Source: Bacteroidales bacterium UBA1797 (GTDB lineage: Bacteria > Bacteroidota > Bacteroidia > Bacteroidales > VadinHA17). Taken from it: a stretch of 13,343 nucleotides of DNA. Where the stretch lies: contig DCFT01000075.1 in the NCBI GenBank assembly GCA_002319885.1, positions 1 through 13,343 of the forward strand, written 5' to 3'. Below are positions 1-7,668 of the stretch, one piece after another. The translations under genes and the position numbers were made by a program. How positions within the stretch are numbered: the first letter of the stretch is position 1; every line of letters begins with the position of its first letter. The notes beneath the pieces were generated by a model that had not been told where the DNA came from, searched no databases, and worked only from the letters and a program-made list of their open reading frames with translations.

Positions 1-398
1 GTAGCTTTAAGTTCAGGATACTTTTCAACAACTACCATCAGTCTTGAAAGTGCAGATGACAGTTGTCCCTGAGCAGCCTGAAACTGTTGCATATTTGCGG
101 CTGTCATTTTCGTAGGATCAATGGTAACAGAAGTAGCTTTCGCTCTGGCTTCAATAACCTGCGTAAGTGTAGATTGTTCAAAGTTTGCTGCGCCCTTCAC
201 AGTATTGACAAAATTAGGGATCAGATCTGATCTCCTCTGATATGATGTTTCAACATTGCCCCATTGGCTTGTAACAGACTCCTGCATTGTAACCATGCCG
301 TTGTATACCTTTGTACCCCAAAGAACCATTGATAAAACAACAAGTGCCAGAAAAGCAACGACGATAATCGAAATCAGACAACCTTTTTTCATTTTCAT
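1..398 (-). CDS. lemA: LemA family protein, 3' part cut off by the window edge
   Basis: The first 132 codons are visible, read from an ATG at 398. LemA proteins are usually about 185-200 residues, so roughly a third is missing past position 1. The protein opens MKMKKGC and has one N-terminal hydrophobic segment (about residues 6-28), consistent with a membrane anchor and a short outside N-terminus. The family core follows: QWGNVETSYQRRSDLIPNF near residues 43-61, then a long helical stretch ending YPELKA at the edge, as in LemA. The biochemical role of LemA is poorly defined; it is a membrane-anchored helical-bundle protein, often beside TPM-domain or M48 peptidase genes, which would lie outside this window. 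A second ATG at 392 is possible. The gene is divergent from ddl, with a TACCTTTG -7 element 20 nt before its start. Family assignment is firm; function is open. Confidence 0.93.
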   Translation of the reverse strand, partial: MKMKKGCLISIIVVAFLALVVLSMVLWGTKVYNGMVTMQESVTSQWGNVETSYQRRSDLIPNFVNTVKGAANFEQSTLTQVIEARAKATSVTIDPTKMTAANMQQFQAAQGQLSSALSRLMVVVEKYPELKA

Positions 399-418
399 TA
401 ATTTTTTAAAATTTTCAT

Positions 419-426
419 CAAAGGTA
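419..426 (-). promoter_or_regulatory. Candidate -7 promoter element for lemA
   Basis: The minus strand reads TACCTTTG, a full match to the Bacteroidetes -7 consensus TAnnTTTG, 20 nt before the lemA ATG. At a 19-nt spacer the -33 position reads TAAA rather than TTTG, so only half the promoter is recognisable. Confidence 0.4.
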
Positions 427-605
427 ATATATCTGCAGGTTATTCTTTACCTGTTTATTATATTATTTTATGTCACAAAGTGAGTCATAGAGACCTCACA
501 GAGGTTGACAGTGATATTCTTCATTGGAAACATCTGTTTTCACTGTGTAACTCTCCATAACTTTATTTTAAACATTTTTTGAAATACTTTCATTCTTAAA
601 ATGAC

Positions 606-613
606 TATTTTTG
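606..613 (+). promoter_or_regulatory. Candidate -7 promoter element for ddl
   Basis: The plus strand reads TATTTTTG, a full TAnnTTTG match, ending 20 nt before the ATG at 634. A TTTG lies at 578-581, but the spacer would be 24 nt, longer than usual. The element lies inside the upstream extension of the ddl frame (601-633). If it is used, the transcript starts near 620 and the ATG at 601 cannot be the initiator. Confidence 0.42.
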
Positions 614-633
614 GATTGAAAATTAAAGCAAGT

Positions 634-1605
634 ATGAAGACGATTGCAATAGCCGCCGGAGGCGATTCCTCTGAGTTTGAAATATCTGTAAAAAGTGCTC
701 AGGAAGTAGGCAAAATATTATCCTCCGGATATATAGTTTATATAATTGTTATACGGGGAACCAGCTGGTATTGGGAAGATAAGAAAGGTCGCTATCATAA
801 TATTGATAAGAATGATTTTAGTCTGCTGTGCGACGGGCAGCGTATAAAATTCGACGGTGTATTCATTGCTATTCATGGCACTCCCGGTGAAAATGGTTTA
901 CTTCAGGGCTACTTCGATATGATGGGAATACCCTACTCGAGTTGCGGCTCCTTCTGTTCGGCTCTTACTTTTAATAAACAGGCATGCAAACTTTTTCTTA
1001 AGGAATATGGGATCTTAATGGCTAAAGGTATCCAGGTGAGGAATGAAGAAACATTTGACCAGGCATACATTATTGATCAAATTGGCCTGCCTTGTTTTGT
1101 TAAACCAAATGACAGTGGCTCAAGTTTTGGTGTTGCAAAGGTGAAAACTATAGAAGAATTGGTACCCGCAATTGAAAATGCTTTTAAAGAAAGCAACACG
1201 ATACTTGTTGAATCTTTTATGAACGGACGCGAAATTGCTTGTGGTGTTCTCAAGACAAAAGATAAAATGATTGTTCTTCCTCTCATTGAGATTATCAGCA
1301 AAAATGAATTTTTCGATTATGAAGCAAAGTACACTCCCGGCAAATCAGAAGAAATTGCTCCTGCAGACATCTCCCCTTCGATAACTACTGAAATACAAAG
1401 AATAAGCAAATTTGTATATGAGCTCCTTGGATGCAAAGGAATTGTAAGGGTTGATTTTATAATTGTTGGTGATAAGCCTTTCTTTATAGAAATAAATACT
1501 GTGCCGGGAATGACGAAAGAAAGTCTTGTTCCAAAAGAGGCTGCAGCAGCCGGGATATCACTTGAAGAATTGTACTCAATGGCTGTTGAGAATATGTTCG
1601 GGTAA
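634..1605 (+). CDS. ddl: D-alanine--D-alanine ligase
   Basis: ATP-grasp ligase that joins two D-alanines for the peptidoglycan stem peptide in the cytoplasm; 323 residues from the ATG at 634. The N-terminal substrate loop GGDSSEFEIS carries Glu14, matching Glu15 of E. coli DdlB. AIHGTPGENGLLQGYFD (79-95) and the ATP-binding KPNDSGSSFGV (157-167) are intact. FDYEAKY (227-233), VRVDF with Arg272 and Asp274, and EINTVPGMT (286-294) supply the tyrosine region, metal ligands and the N-x-x-P-G motif. The frame is open back to an ATG at 601, but that adds 11 residues with no family counterpart, and a -7 promoter element falls inside the added stretch, so I prefer 634. It stands alone: lemA is divergent and the next plus-strand material is non-genic. 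All catalytic positions I can place are present, so it should be active. Confidence 0.95.
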   Translation: MKTIAIAAGGDSSEFEISVKSAQEVGKILSSGYIVYIIVIRGTSWYWEDKKGRYHNIDKNDFSLLCDGQRIKFDGVFIAIHGTPGENGLLQGYFDMMGIPYSSCGSFCSALTFNKQACKLFLKEYGILMAKGIQVRNEETFDQAYIIDQIGLPCFVKPNDSGSSFGVAKVKTIEELVPAIENAFKESNTILVESFMNGREIACGVLKTKDKMIVLPLIEIISKNEFFDYEAKYTPGKSEEIAPADISPSITTEIQRISKFVYELLGCKGIVRVDFIIVGDKPFFIEINTVPGMTKESLVPKEAAAAGISLEELYSMAVENMFG

Positions 1606-1622
1606 GATTAATTCTACTCTTT

Positions 1623-1694
1623 CTGAAGCAACTCCTTTTAGTATTGTCATTACTCTCAAACATAATTCTGTCATGCGGCCAGGATAACTCATAA
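1623..1694 (+). pseudogene. Possible remnant of a lipoprotein signal peptide
   Basis: Just after ddl, one frame reads CTG AAG CAA and continues as a leucine-rich hydrophobic core ending in an ILSCG lipobox, then QDNS and a TAA at 1692. If the CTG stood for a lost ATG, this would be a typical lipoprotein leader of about 18 residues, stopped five residues after the cysteine. No ATG or GTG is available: the frame is open only from 1590, and the other possible initiators are rare or badly placed. It may be the decayed front of a small lipoprotein gene or a chance hydrophobic frame in AT-rich DNA. Seen: frame, lipobox and stop. Inferred: origin. Confidence 0.2.
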
Positions 1695-1836
1695 TATTCT
1701 GAATACGGTACTTACGGGCATGAAAAGTGCGAACAGTGCGGGTTCTTCGTTTTCTGACTTTCTTATGAACGGATGGGTTTTGACATTTCCCGTGAACATT
1801 ATCTCCCTCCTGCCATTCTTAATGCACTGGTGGTAG
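1666..1836 (+). pseudogene. Possible remnant of a small two-helix membrane protein (DUF2798-like)
   Basis: This plus-strand frame has no stop for 56 codons and ends at a TAG at 1834. Its second half contains FSDFLMNGWVLTFPV followed by ISLLPFL. From memory this recalls the C-terminal half of DUF2798-type proteins (about 70-80 residues), where an acidic-FL-x-x-W motif precedes a helix with FPV and a proline. The only ATG in its first half gives 38 residues, and the expected first helix is incomplete, with a TAA at 1663. The last 38 nt are antisense to the end of the oxidoreductase gene. I take it as a possible fragment; the resemblance is by eye and could be chance. Confidence 0.18.
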
Positions 1837-3196
1837 TATAGTATTTGGTGATCATACCAGGTACTTCCCATTCCGGCAATTTACCTGCCTTCAGATATTC
1901 AAGGAATCTGGAGGTTACCTGTCCGAAATGCTCTTCATGGGAAACTCTGAATTTTTCGGGAACATTAATCTTAAGTGTATTTTTGCCGACTTGTTCCACC
2001 TGCAGATTTTCATAAGGAAATGTCTTTATAACCTTATCGAGTTTTGAAATGAAGACATTCATTTTTAAACCTTTTACATTTTCGATATAAAGAGTAGGTA
2101 GAAAATTTTCTTCTGCATCTTGTTTGATAACCAGGTCGCACTTTGTACCATGCATTACTGAATAATGTGTATCACCACCTCCTGCAGGAGCCTGGTATTT
2201 CCACTCAACTGAAACCTTTGCAAACACTCCTTTAATCTTATAGACCATTTCTCCGTTTGAATATACATTTAACTTACCGTCTTTGACGTCCTTCTGCAGA
2301 TAACCGGGAAAATCATCAAATCCCGTAACTCCCTTAAATTCTTCCTTTGAAATAATAGTAGGCCATCTTTTTGCACTAAGCATAGTTATATCTGAAGGAT
2401 TCAGAATCTGCTCCGGGAAACACTCCCATTGAACAAGATCAACAAGATGGGTTGTTACGTCGACAATCCCTTCACCCTGCTGTTGAACGTCAAAATACCA
2501 TTCAGGTCTGAGCACCGGAGTCCCTGAAACAACTTTGGAAAAATGATGAACACTTATTTTGGTTACGGCAGGTTCTTCTTCACTGCCGGTAGTGAGCACT
2601 CCAAAAACATCATCATTTTGTGAAAGAAGCTTTTGAAGGATTGTGGTTACTTCATATCTCTCTGTCATAATATCATAGAGGATAACTCCCTTTTCCTTCG
2701 CAGTTTTGAAAGCGCTCTGAAGAGCGGGAAAATCTTCAGGCCTTATTATCATTGGCTTGTCTGCCAGAACATTAAGTCCGGCGTCAATTGATCTGGTAAT
2801 ATATTCGGCTTTTTTCCTGTTATTACCGGCTAAAACCACGACATTCCCCGGTTTATCGGCGAGCATCTTCTCAAAGAAATCAGGACCAGTATAGACAATT
2901 TCATTCCAGAAGGTTGGATTGACTGACCGGTTGTTATACGACTTAATCCTTCCGATATGCTGAAGACAATCGGGTCCCTGGGGTGCATAGACATGTACTT
3001 CAGGAGAAACCTGATCATACATGATCTTCTGAACAAGAGCAGCATGGAAATGACCCGGATCGACAGTGATCAATTTTACCTGGTAGCTTTTTCCCATCGA
3101 AGATGTTGAATTGTTGGATTGTTGTTTCGAATTACTTGTTCCACAGGAACTTAAAACGAAGATAAAAGGAATGAAAATTAAGCAGAATCTTTTCAT
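1799..3196 (-). CDS. Lipoprotein-type Gfo/Idh/MocA family oxidoreductase
   Basis: 465 residues. The N-terminus is a lipoprotein signal: MKR, a hydrophobic stretch, then LSSC with the lipid-bearing cysteine at 18, followed by a Ser/Asn/Gln linker. The product should be exported and membrane-anchored. The mature part has a Gfo/Idh-like layout: a Rossmann-type start at about 39-60, ADKPM at 145-149 (where the family usually has EKP), YDIMTERYEV near 174-183, and GEGIVDVTTHLVDLVQW (241-257), which resembles the substrate-side D-x-x-x-H motif. The C-terminal half fits the 'putative oxidoreductase C-terminal' domain of Bacteroidetes homologues. The nucleotide-binding loop is VDPGHFHAAL (45-54), not GxGxxG. 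Substrate unknown; sugars or sugar acids are usual for the superfamily. It lies 145 nt downstream of gcvP on the same strand with no clear promoter. Family confident, activity open. Confidence 0.88.
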   Translation of the reverse strand: MKRFCLIFIPFIFVLSSCGTSNSKQQSNNSTSSMGKSYQVKLITVDPGHFHAALVQKIMYDQVSPEVHVYAPQGPDCLQHIGRIKSYNNRSVNPTFWNEIVYTGPDFFEKMLADKPGNVVVLAGNNRKKAEYITRSIDAGLNVLADKPMIIRPEDFPALQSAFKTAKEKGVILYDIMTERYEVTTILQKLLSQNDDVFGVLTTGSEEEPAVTKISVHHFSKVVSGTPVLRPEWYFDVQQQGEGIVDVTTHLVDLVQWECFPEQILNPSDITMLSAKRWPTIISKEEFKGVTGFDDFPGYLQKDVKDGKLNVYSNGEMVYKIKGVFAKVSVEWKYQAPAGGGDTHYSVMHGTKCDLVIKQDAEENFLPTLYIENVKGLKMNVFISKLDKVIKTFPYENLQVEQVGKNTLKINVPEKFRVSHEEHFGQVTSRFLEYLKAGKLPEWEVPGMITKYYTTTSALRMAGGR

Positions 3197-3341
3197 AATT
3201 TTGAAGAATATTTTATCAGGTCAATGTGTCTGAATTGAATTAACAGGTCGGGTTATTACCAGAATATTAAACTTCAATTTTTAAATCTGATCATCTTTTC
3301 AACTCCAATTTCTCAGGAACCGGATTCACGTCCGCATAACT

Positions 3342-6227
3342 TTATTGTTTCAACGTCTCCTGCCTGTAAATATCAATCGAATTACAGGTACATACCAGAT
3401 TACGATCGCCAAAGCCATCATCTATCCTTCCTACTGAAGGCCAGAATTTATTCTCCGCCACCCATGCAAGAGGGAAGGCAGCTTTCTGACGATCATAAGA
3501 ATGATTCCATTCATTTGCTGTAACCACCCTTACGGTGTGCGGAGCGTTATGCAAAACATTATCTTCTTTATCAGCTTTGCCATTCTTAATTTCTTCGATT
3601 TCATTCCAAATTGATTTCATGGCACGTATAAATTTATCAAGCTCCTGGAGTGACTCGGATTCAGTAGGTTCCACCATTAGCGTACCATGAACCGGAAACG
3701 AAAGAGTTGGCGCATGGAATCCATAATCCATCAACCTCTTTGCAATATCTGCCTCTGCAATACCTGCTTCTGTTTTAAAATTTCTGCAATCGAGTATCAT
3801 CTCATGTGCCACAAAGCCTTCTGTTCCGGAATATAAAGTTTTAAACCATCCCTTCAATGATGCTGCAATATAATTAGCGTTTAAAATAGCATATTTTGTA
3901 GCCTGAGTTAACCCAAAAGAACCCAGCATCATCACATATGCGTGAGAAATTGTGAGTATATGTCCGCTTCCGAATGGTGCTCCTGCCACGGCAGTTGTTC
4001 CGTGGCTCCCTCCTGTTTTAACAAAATGATGAGAAGGAAGGAATTCAGCAAGTTTATTGTTAGTGAGTATAGGACCCATACCTGGACCACCTCCTCCATG
4101 GGGTATTGCAAAAGTTTTATGAAGGTTAAGATGACACACATCCGCACCGATATGCCCGGGATTTGTGAGACCGACCTGTGCATTCATGTTGGCACCATCC
4201 ATATAAACCAGTCCTCCGTTCAGATGTACGATATCTGTCATTTCTTTAACTGCAGATTCAAACACGCCATGTGTTGAAGGATAAGTGATCATAAAACCTG
4301 CAAGGTTATCCTTATGGTCCTCAGCTTTTTTCTTCAGATCTTCTACGCTTATGTTTCCCTTATCATCACACTCAACAACAATTATCTGCATCCCTGCCAT
4401 TGCCGCGCTTGCAGGGTTTGTACCATGAGCTGATGATGGTATCAACACTACATTCCTGTTTTTTTCACCTTTTGTTATATGATACTCGCGGATAACCATT
4501 AATCCGGTATACTCTCCTGCTGCACCGGAATTTGGCTGAAAGGATATTGCTGAAAACCCGGTAATTTCTTTCAGGGCCTCACCTAATTCATCCATTATCT
4601 GATAATAACCCAGTGCCTGATCTTTCGGAACAAACGGATGAATATTTCCAAACTCAGGCCAGCTCATTGCAAACATTGAACTTGCCGGATTAAGCTTCAT
4701 GGTACATGAACCAAGTGATATCATGCTGTGAGTCAGTGAAAAATCCTTCCTTTCCAGCATCTTTATATAACGCATCATCTCTGTTTCACTATGGTACCTG
4801 TTGAAAGTCCCACCTTGAAGAAATGGGGATTTTCTTACAAATTTCTCTTCAAGAATTTCGCAATGGCAATAAGAATCTATTTTTACTTTTTCTTTCCCAG
4901 CGGCTTTAATGAAGATATTTACAATTGTATCAATTTCCTTTATTGTAGTTATCTCATCTGTACTTATAATCACTGTACCATCATCGGGGTAATAGAAGTT
5001 CATTTCTGCTTCAAGCGCCAGTTTCCTGACAGTATCAACAGATACCCCAGTCCCTGGGCTTATCCTGAGTGTATCAAAAAAAGAGGAATTTAATTGTCTT
5101 ATCCCTGATCCTTTAAGATTGAAATTTATTGTACATGCCGAATTATGGATATGATTTGCAATATTTTTCAATCCCTCTGGTCCGTGGTACTGTGCATACA
5201 TACCCGACATTGTTGCCAGAAGAGCCTGCGCGGTACAAATATTTGAGGTTGCTCTCTCACGTTTAATATGCTGTTCTCTTGTCTGCAAAGCCATCCTTAA
5301 AGCAGTGTTCCCCTGTTCATCCACCGAGATACCTATTATTCTGCCCGGCATATTCCGTTTGAGTTCATCTTTTGTAGCAAAAAATCCTGCATGAGGGCCT
5401 CCAAAACTCATTGGAAGACCCATCCTTTGATTAGAACCAACAACGATATCAGCACCCCACTCCCCGGGAGGAGTCAAGAGCGCAAGACTCATCAGATCTG
5501 CTGCCACACCAACAAGAATACCCGACGAATGAGCCAGATCAGCAAATGCTTTATAATCTCTTACCTGACCCGAAGCTGATGGAAATTGTACTAATGACCC
5601 GAAGAATGACTCATTAAAAACAGCGGCAGTATATTTTCCAGTCACAAGTTCAATTCCTAGTGGTTGGGAACGGGTTTTAATTACGTCAAGTGTTTGAGGG
5701 AAAATATCATCATCAACAAAAAATTTATTAGCCCCGGCTTTTACAGAGGTCCGTGACCTGGCGTTAAACATCATAATCATTGCCTCTGCTGCCGCTGTAG
5801 ATTCGTCGAGTAATGAGGCATTGGCTATTTCCATACCGGTAAGTTCAATAATCATAGTCTGAAAGTTTAGCAGAGCCTCAAGACGGCCCTGCGAAATTTC
5901 AGCCTGGTAAGGAGTATATGAGGTATACCATGAAGGGTTTTCAAGCACATTCCGGGTAATAACCGATAAAAGCGCTACACCATAATAGCCCTGACCTATG
6001 AATGAACGGAACATTTTGTTCTTCCGGCCTATTGATTTAATATAATTAAGATATTCGAATTCGTTCATAGCCTCCGGTAGTCGCAGAGGTTTTTCAAGCA
6101 TGATGGACCTGGGTATGGTTTTCTCAATCATCTCTTCAAGCGAATCAACTCCTATAGTCTTCAGCATATAAGGTAATTCATGTTCACGTGGTCCATTATG
6201 CCGGCTTATAAACTTATCTGATAACAT
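3342..6227 (-). CDS. gcvP: Glycine dehydrogenase (decarboxylating), P-protein, single chain
   Basis: PLP-dependent P-protein of the glycine cleavage system. It decarboxylates glycine and passes the aminomethyl group to the lipoyl arm of the H-protein, feeding one-carbon units to tetrahydrofolate. At 961 residues it is the fused form; some bacteria split it into gcvPA and gcvPB. The opening FISRHNGPRE (6-15) is typical. The N-terminal half (to about 450) has the YTPYQAEISQGRLEAL segment (104-120) and MGLPMSFGGPHAGFFA (269-284). The C-terminal half carries SLGSCTMKLNP (504-514), SSAHGTNPASA (598-608) and the PLP site NLHKTFAIPHGGGGPG (701-716) with Lys704. No frameshift or missing motif. T, H and L proteins are not in this window. 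It starts 46 nt after the MBL hydrolase stop, with its own -7 element, so it may be partly independent of pcm. The 46-nt leader cannot hold a glycine riboswitch. Confidence 0.97.
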   Translation of the reverse strand: MLSDKFISRHNGPREHELPYMLKTIGVDSLEEMIEKTIPRSIMLEKPLRLPEAMNEFEYLNYIKSIGRKNKMFRSFIGQGYYGVALLSVITRNVLENPSWYTSYTPYQAEISQGRLEALLNFQTMIIELTGMEIANASLLDESTAAAEAMIMMFNARSRTSVKAGANKFFVDDDIFPQTLDVIKTRSQPLGIELVTGKYTAAVFNESFFGSLVQFPSASGQVRDYKAFADLAHSSGILVGVAADLMSLALLTPPGEWGADIVVGSNQRMGLPMSFGGPHAGFFATKDELKRNMPGRIIGISVDEQGNTALRMALQTREQHIKRERATSNICTAQALLATMSGMYAQYHGPEGLKNIANHIHNSACTINFNLKGSGIRQLNSSFFDTLRISPGTGVSVDTVRKLALEAEMNFYYPDDGTVIISTDEITTIKEIDTIVNIFIKAAGKEKVKIDSYCHCEILEEKFVRKSPFLQGGTFNRYHSETEMMRYIKMLERKDFSLTHSMISLGSCTMKLNPASSMFAMSWPEFGNIHPFVPKDQALGYYQIMDELGEALKEITGFSAISFQPNSGAAGEYTGLMVIREYHITKGEKNRNVVLIPSSAHGTNPASAAMAGMQIIVVECDDKGNISVEDLKKKAEDHKDNLAGFMITYPSTHGVFESAVKEMTDIVHLNGGLVYMDGANMNAQVGLTNPGHIGADVCHLNLHKTFAIPHGGGGPGMGPILTNNKLAEFLPSHHFVKTGGSHGTTAVAGAPFGSGHILTISHAYVMMLGSFGLTQATKYAILNANYIAASLKGWFKTLYSGTEGFVAHEMILDCRNFKTEAGIAEADIAKRLMDYGFHAPTLSFPVHGTLMVEPTESESLQELDKFIRAMKSIWNEIEEIKNGKADKEDNVLHNAPHTVRVVTANEWNHSYDRQKAAFPLAWVAENKFWPSVGRIDDGFGDRNLVCTCNSIDIYRQETLKQ

Positions 6228-6246
6228 ATATTATTATTTATTTAAC

Positions 6247-6254
6247 CAAAATTA
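6247..6254 (-). promoter_or_regulatory. Candidate -7 promoter element for gcvP
   Basis: The minus strand reads TAATTTTG, a full TAnnTTTG match, 19 nt before the gcvP ATG. The corresponding -33 region falls on the stop codon of the upstream hydrolase gene and reads GTAA, so the upstream half is not conserved. Confidence 0.4.
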
Positions 6255-6273
6255 GAATTTAATTTTTAAGATA

Positions 6274-6912
6274 TTACATATGGAAAAATGGGTTTGATTT
6301 AATCTCCCTTCCGATAGTAGTTTCAATTCCATGTCCGGGATATACAACTGTTGAAGGTGGAAGAATAAACAGCCTTGATTTTATGCTGTCTATCAATGTA
6401 TCATAATCTCCGCCATCAAGATCTGTTCTCCCTATGCTTCCCGCAAAAAGAGCATCGCCTGTAAAAACACAGCCGTCTTTTTTGCAGTAAAAAGCAATAC
6501 TTCCTGAAGTATGGCCTGGTACATCCAGTGCCATTAACTCAGTTACACCAAATGTAACAGTCTGATTATCTGAAATAAATCCTTCAGGCTCGGGAGGAGT
6601 GTCCATTGTCAGACCAAAAAGCATGGCATGCTGACTCGCATTTTTTCTGTTCAGCTCATCGAGCTTCCCTGAATGAGTTCTCAGTCCATACTTCTCCAGA
6701 ACAAACTTATTCCCAAAAACATGGTCAAGATGGCAATGTGTATTTAGCAATAATACCGGATTAATATTTTTCTCTTTTATGAAATCCTCGAGTTTTTTGA
6801 ACTCTTGTTTATCAAAACAGCCGCAATCAATAATTGCACAATCGCCTGTGCTATCAGCGAGGATATAGGTATTTACTTCAATGGGCGAAAAAACGAGTTT
6901 ATAAATTTCCAT
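6274..6912 (-). CDS. MBL-fold metallo-hydrolase, glyoxalase II-like
   Basis: 212-residue beta-lactamase-fold hydrolase. The metal site is complete: NTHCHLDH (57-64) gives His59, His61, Asp63 and His64; His134 sits in VPGHTSGS; Asp153 in FTGDALFAGSIGRTDL; His194 in YPGHG. The GRTD motif and the size fit the short hydroxyacylglutathione-hydrolase-like group common in bacteria, which lacks the full glutathione-binding C-terminal domain of classical glyoxalase II. A thioester hydrolase role is likely; a strict glyoxalase II assignment is not supported. There is no signal peptide, so it should be cytoplasmic. Its ATG lies 6 nt after the pcm stop, so the two are almost certainly co-transcribed. Both fit a damage-clearing theme (aldehyde adducts, isoaspartyl protein), which is inference. 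Family very sure, substrate uncertain. Confidence 0.93.
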   Translation of the reverse strand: MEIYKLVFSPIEVNTYILADSTGDCAIIDCGCFDKQEFKKLEDFIKEKNINPVLLLNTHCHLDHVFGNKFVLEKYGLRTHSGKLDELNRKNASQHAMLFGLTMDTPPEPEGFISDNQTVTFGVTELMALDVPGHTSGSIAFYCKKDGCVFTGDALFAGSIGRTDLDGGDYDTLIDSIKSRLFILPPSTVVYPGHGIETTIGREIKSNPFFHM

Positions 6913-6918
6913 CTTACT

Positions 6919-7569
6919 TTATTTGCCATTAACGGTTCCCTTCAGCATAGGAACAAATACAAAGTTTCCATGTTCAGTGCGCTCAAAACTATCAGGAGAA
7001 GAACGCTCTACGACAGTCATTACCTGTGACCCGGAATCACCAACAGGAACAATCAGCCGTCCTCCTGTTTTAAGCTGCTTAAGAAGAGCTTCGGGAACCT
7101 CCGGAGCCGCTGCCGTAACAATTATTCCATCGAACGGACCATACTGAGGTTTGCCTTCATATCCATCACCATAGAAAAAATCTGCAGAATATCCCAGCGA
7201 TGTTAAAATTCGCTGAGCCTTATTAAATAATTCTCTGAAACGTTCAATAGTATACACTTTTGCTCCCATCTCTGCCAGTATTGCTGCCTGGTAACCCGAC
7301 CCAGTTCCTATTTCCAGAATTTTATCTCTTTTTTTCACTCTTAATAAAGAAGATTGCACAGCGACTGTATAAGGTTGTGAGATTGTCTGACCTGATGAAA
7401 TAGGGAAAGCCTTATCCACGTAGGCATGACTGAGGAAAGCAGGATCCATAAACAGATGACGAGGGACCGTATTGATGGCTCTAAGAACTTCTTCGTCAGA
7501 AATTCCTTTCTTCCTGAGTTCCTCAACAAGTTTTTTTCGCTTTCCTTTTGCTTCAAATGTGTCTCTCAT
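6919..7569 (-). CDS. pcm: Protein-L-isoaspartate O-methyltransferase
   Basis: SAM-dependent enzyme that methylates isoaspartyl residues of aged proteins so that they revert to aspartate; cytoplasmic, 216 residues, the usual length. The helical N-terminus leads to PRHLFMDP (36-43). The substrate loop PISSGQTISQPY (56-67) is the family hallmark. SAM motif I is ILEIGTGSGYQAA (84-96). The later motif FDGIIVTAAAPEVPEALLKQL (146-166) and the strand GGRLIVPVG (169-177) are intact. The ATG at 7569 gives a charged N-terminus (MRDTFEAKGKRKK) like homologues. It leads a two-gene unit with the MBL hydrolase 6 nt downstream. It is divergent from the sugar transferase, with a TATTTTTG -7 element 31 nt upstream and a palindrome near the expected -33 region. 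Confidence 0.96.
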   Translation of the reverse strand: MRDTFEAKGKRKKLVEELRKKGISDEEVLRAINTVPRHLFMDPAFLSHAYVDKAFPISSGQTISQPYTVAVQSSLLRVKKRDKILEIGTGSGYQAAILAEMGAKVYTIERFRELFNKAQRILTSLGYSADFFYGDGYEGKPQYGPFDGIIVTAAAPEVPEALLKQLKTGGRLIVPVGDSGSQVMTVVERSSPDSFERTEHGNFVFVPMLKGTVNGK

Positions 7570-7600
7570 GTAATCTTATTGATCAAAAAAATATTCCCGA

Positions 7601-7608
7601 CAAAAATA
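7601..7608 (-). promoter_or_regulatory. Candidate -7 promoter element for pcm
   Basis: The minus strand reads TATTTTTG, a full TAnnTTTG match, 31 nt before the pcm ATG. No TTTG stands at the -33 position; that region overlaps the palindrome at 7614-7628. Confidence 0.4.
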
Positions 7609-7613
7609 TAAAA

Positions 7614-7628
7614 AATGCTGACAGCATT
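7614..7628. promoter_or_regulatory. 15-bp perfect palindrome in the pcm / sugar transferase upstream region
   Basis: AATGCTG-A-CAGCATT: 7-bp arms around a single central base, in the 99-bp divergent intergenic region. It covers the -13 to -33 side of the pcm promoter. The form suits a dimeric DNA-binding protein, and the loop is too short for an RNA hairpin. No regulator is encoded nearby, so the operator role is inference. Confidence 0.35.
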
Positions 7629-7668
7629 AACTTGAAGCAGCACTCATTTCTTTTTGTATATTTAGCGC

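Noticed and set aside
256..483. Plus-strand 75-codon frame across the lemA start.
   Set aside because: It is antisense to clearly recognisable lemA codons and continues into AT-rich intergenic DNA; no motif or start context supports it.
493..505. Short hairpin ACCTC-ACA-GAGGT and a 7-bp inverted repeat ACAGTGA/TCACTGT (508-514, 540-546) in the lemA-ddl intergenic region.
   Set aside because: Both are short enough to arise by chance, and neither is placed against a promoter element or U-tract.
1689..1799. Minus-strand 36-codon frame whose ATG overlaps the oxidoreductase stop (TAATG) and follows an AGGAGGG sequence, suggesting translational coupling.
   Set aside because: The AGGAGG is explained by the Ala-Gly-Gly-Arg codons at the end of the oxidoreductase, Shine-Dalgarno use is weak in this phylum, and the peptide resembles no family I know.
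3932..4277. Overlapping open frames on both strands inside gcvP.
   Set aside because: They are shadows of the strongly conserved gcvP frame, which contains the PLP-site motif here.
6228..6273. Possible glycine riboswitch ahead of gcvP.
   Set aside because: The gap is only 46 nt and AT-rich, with no conserved riboswitch core; a promoter element explains it better.
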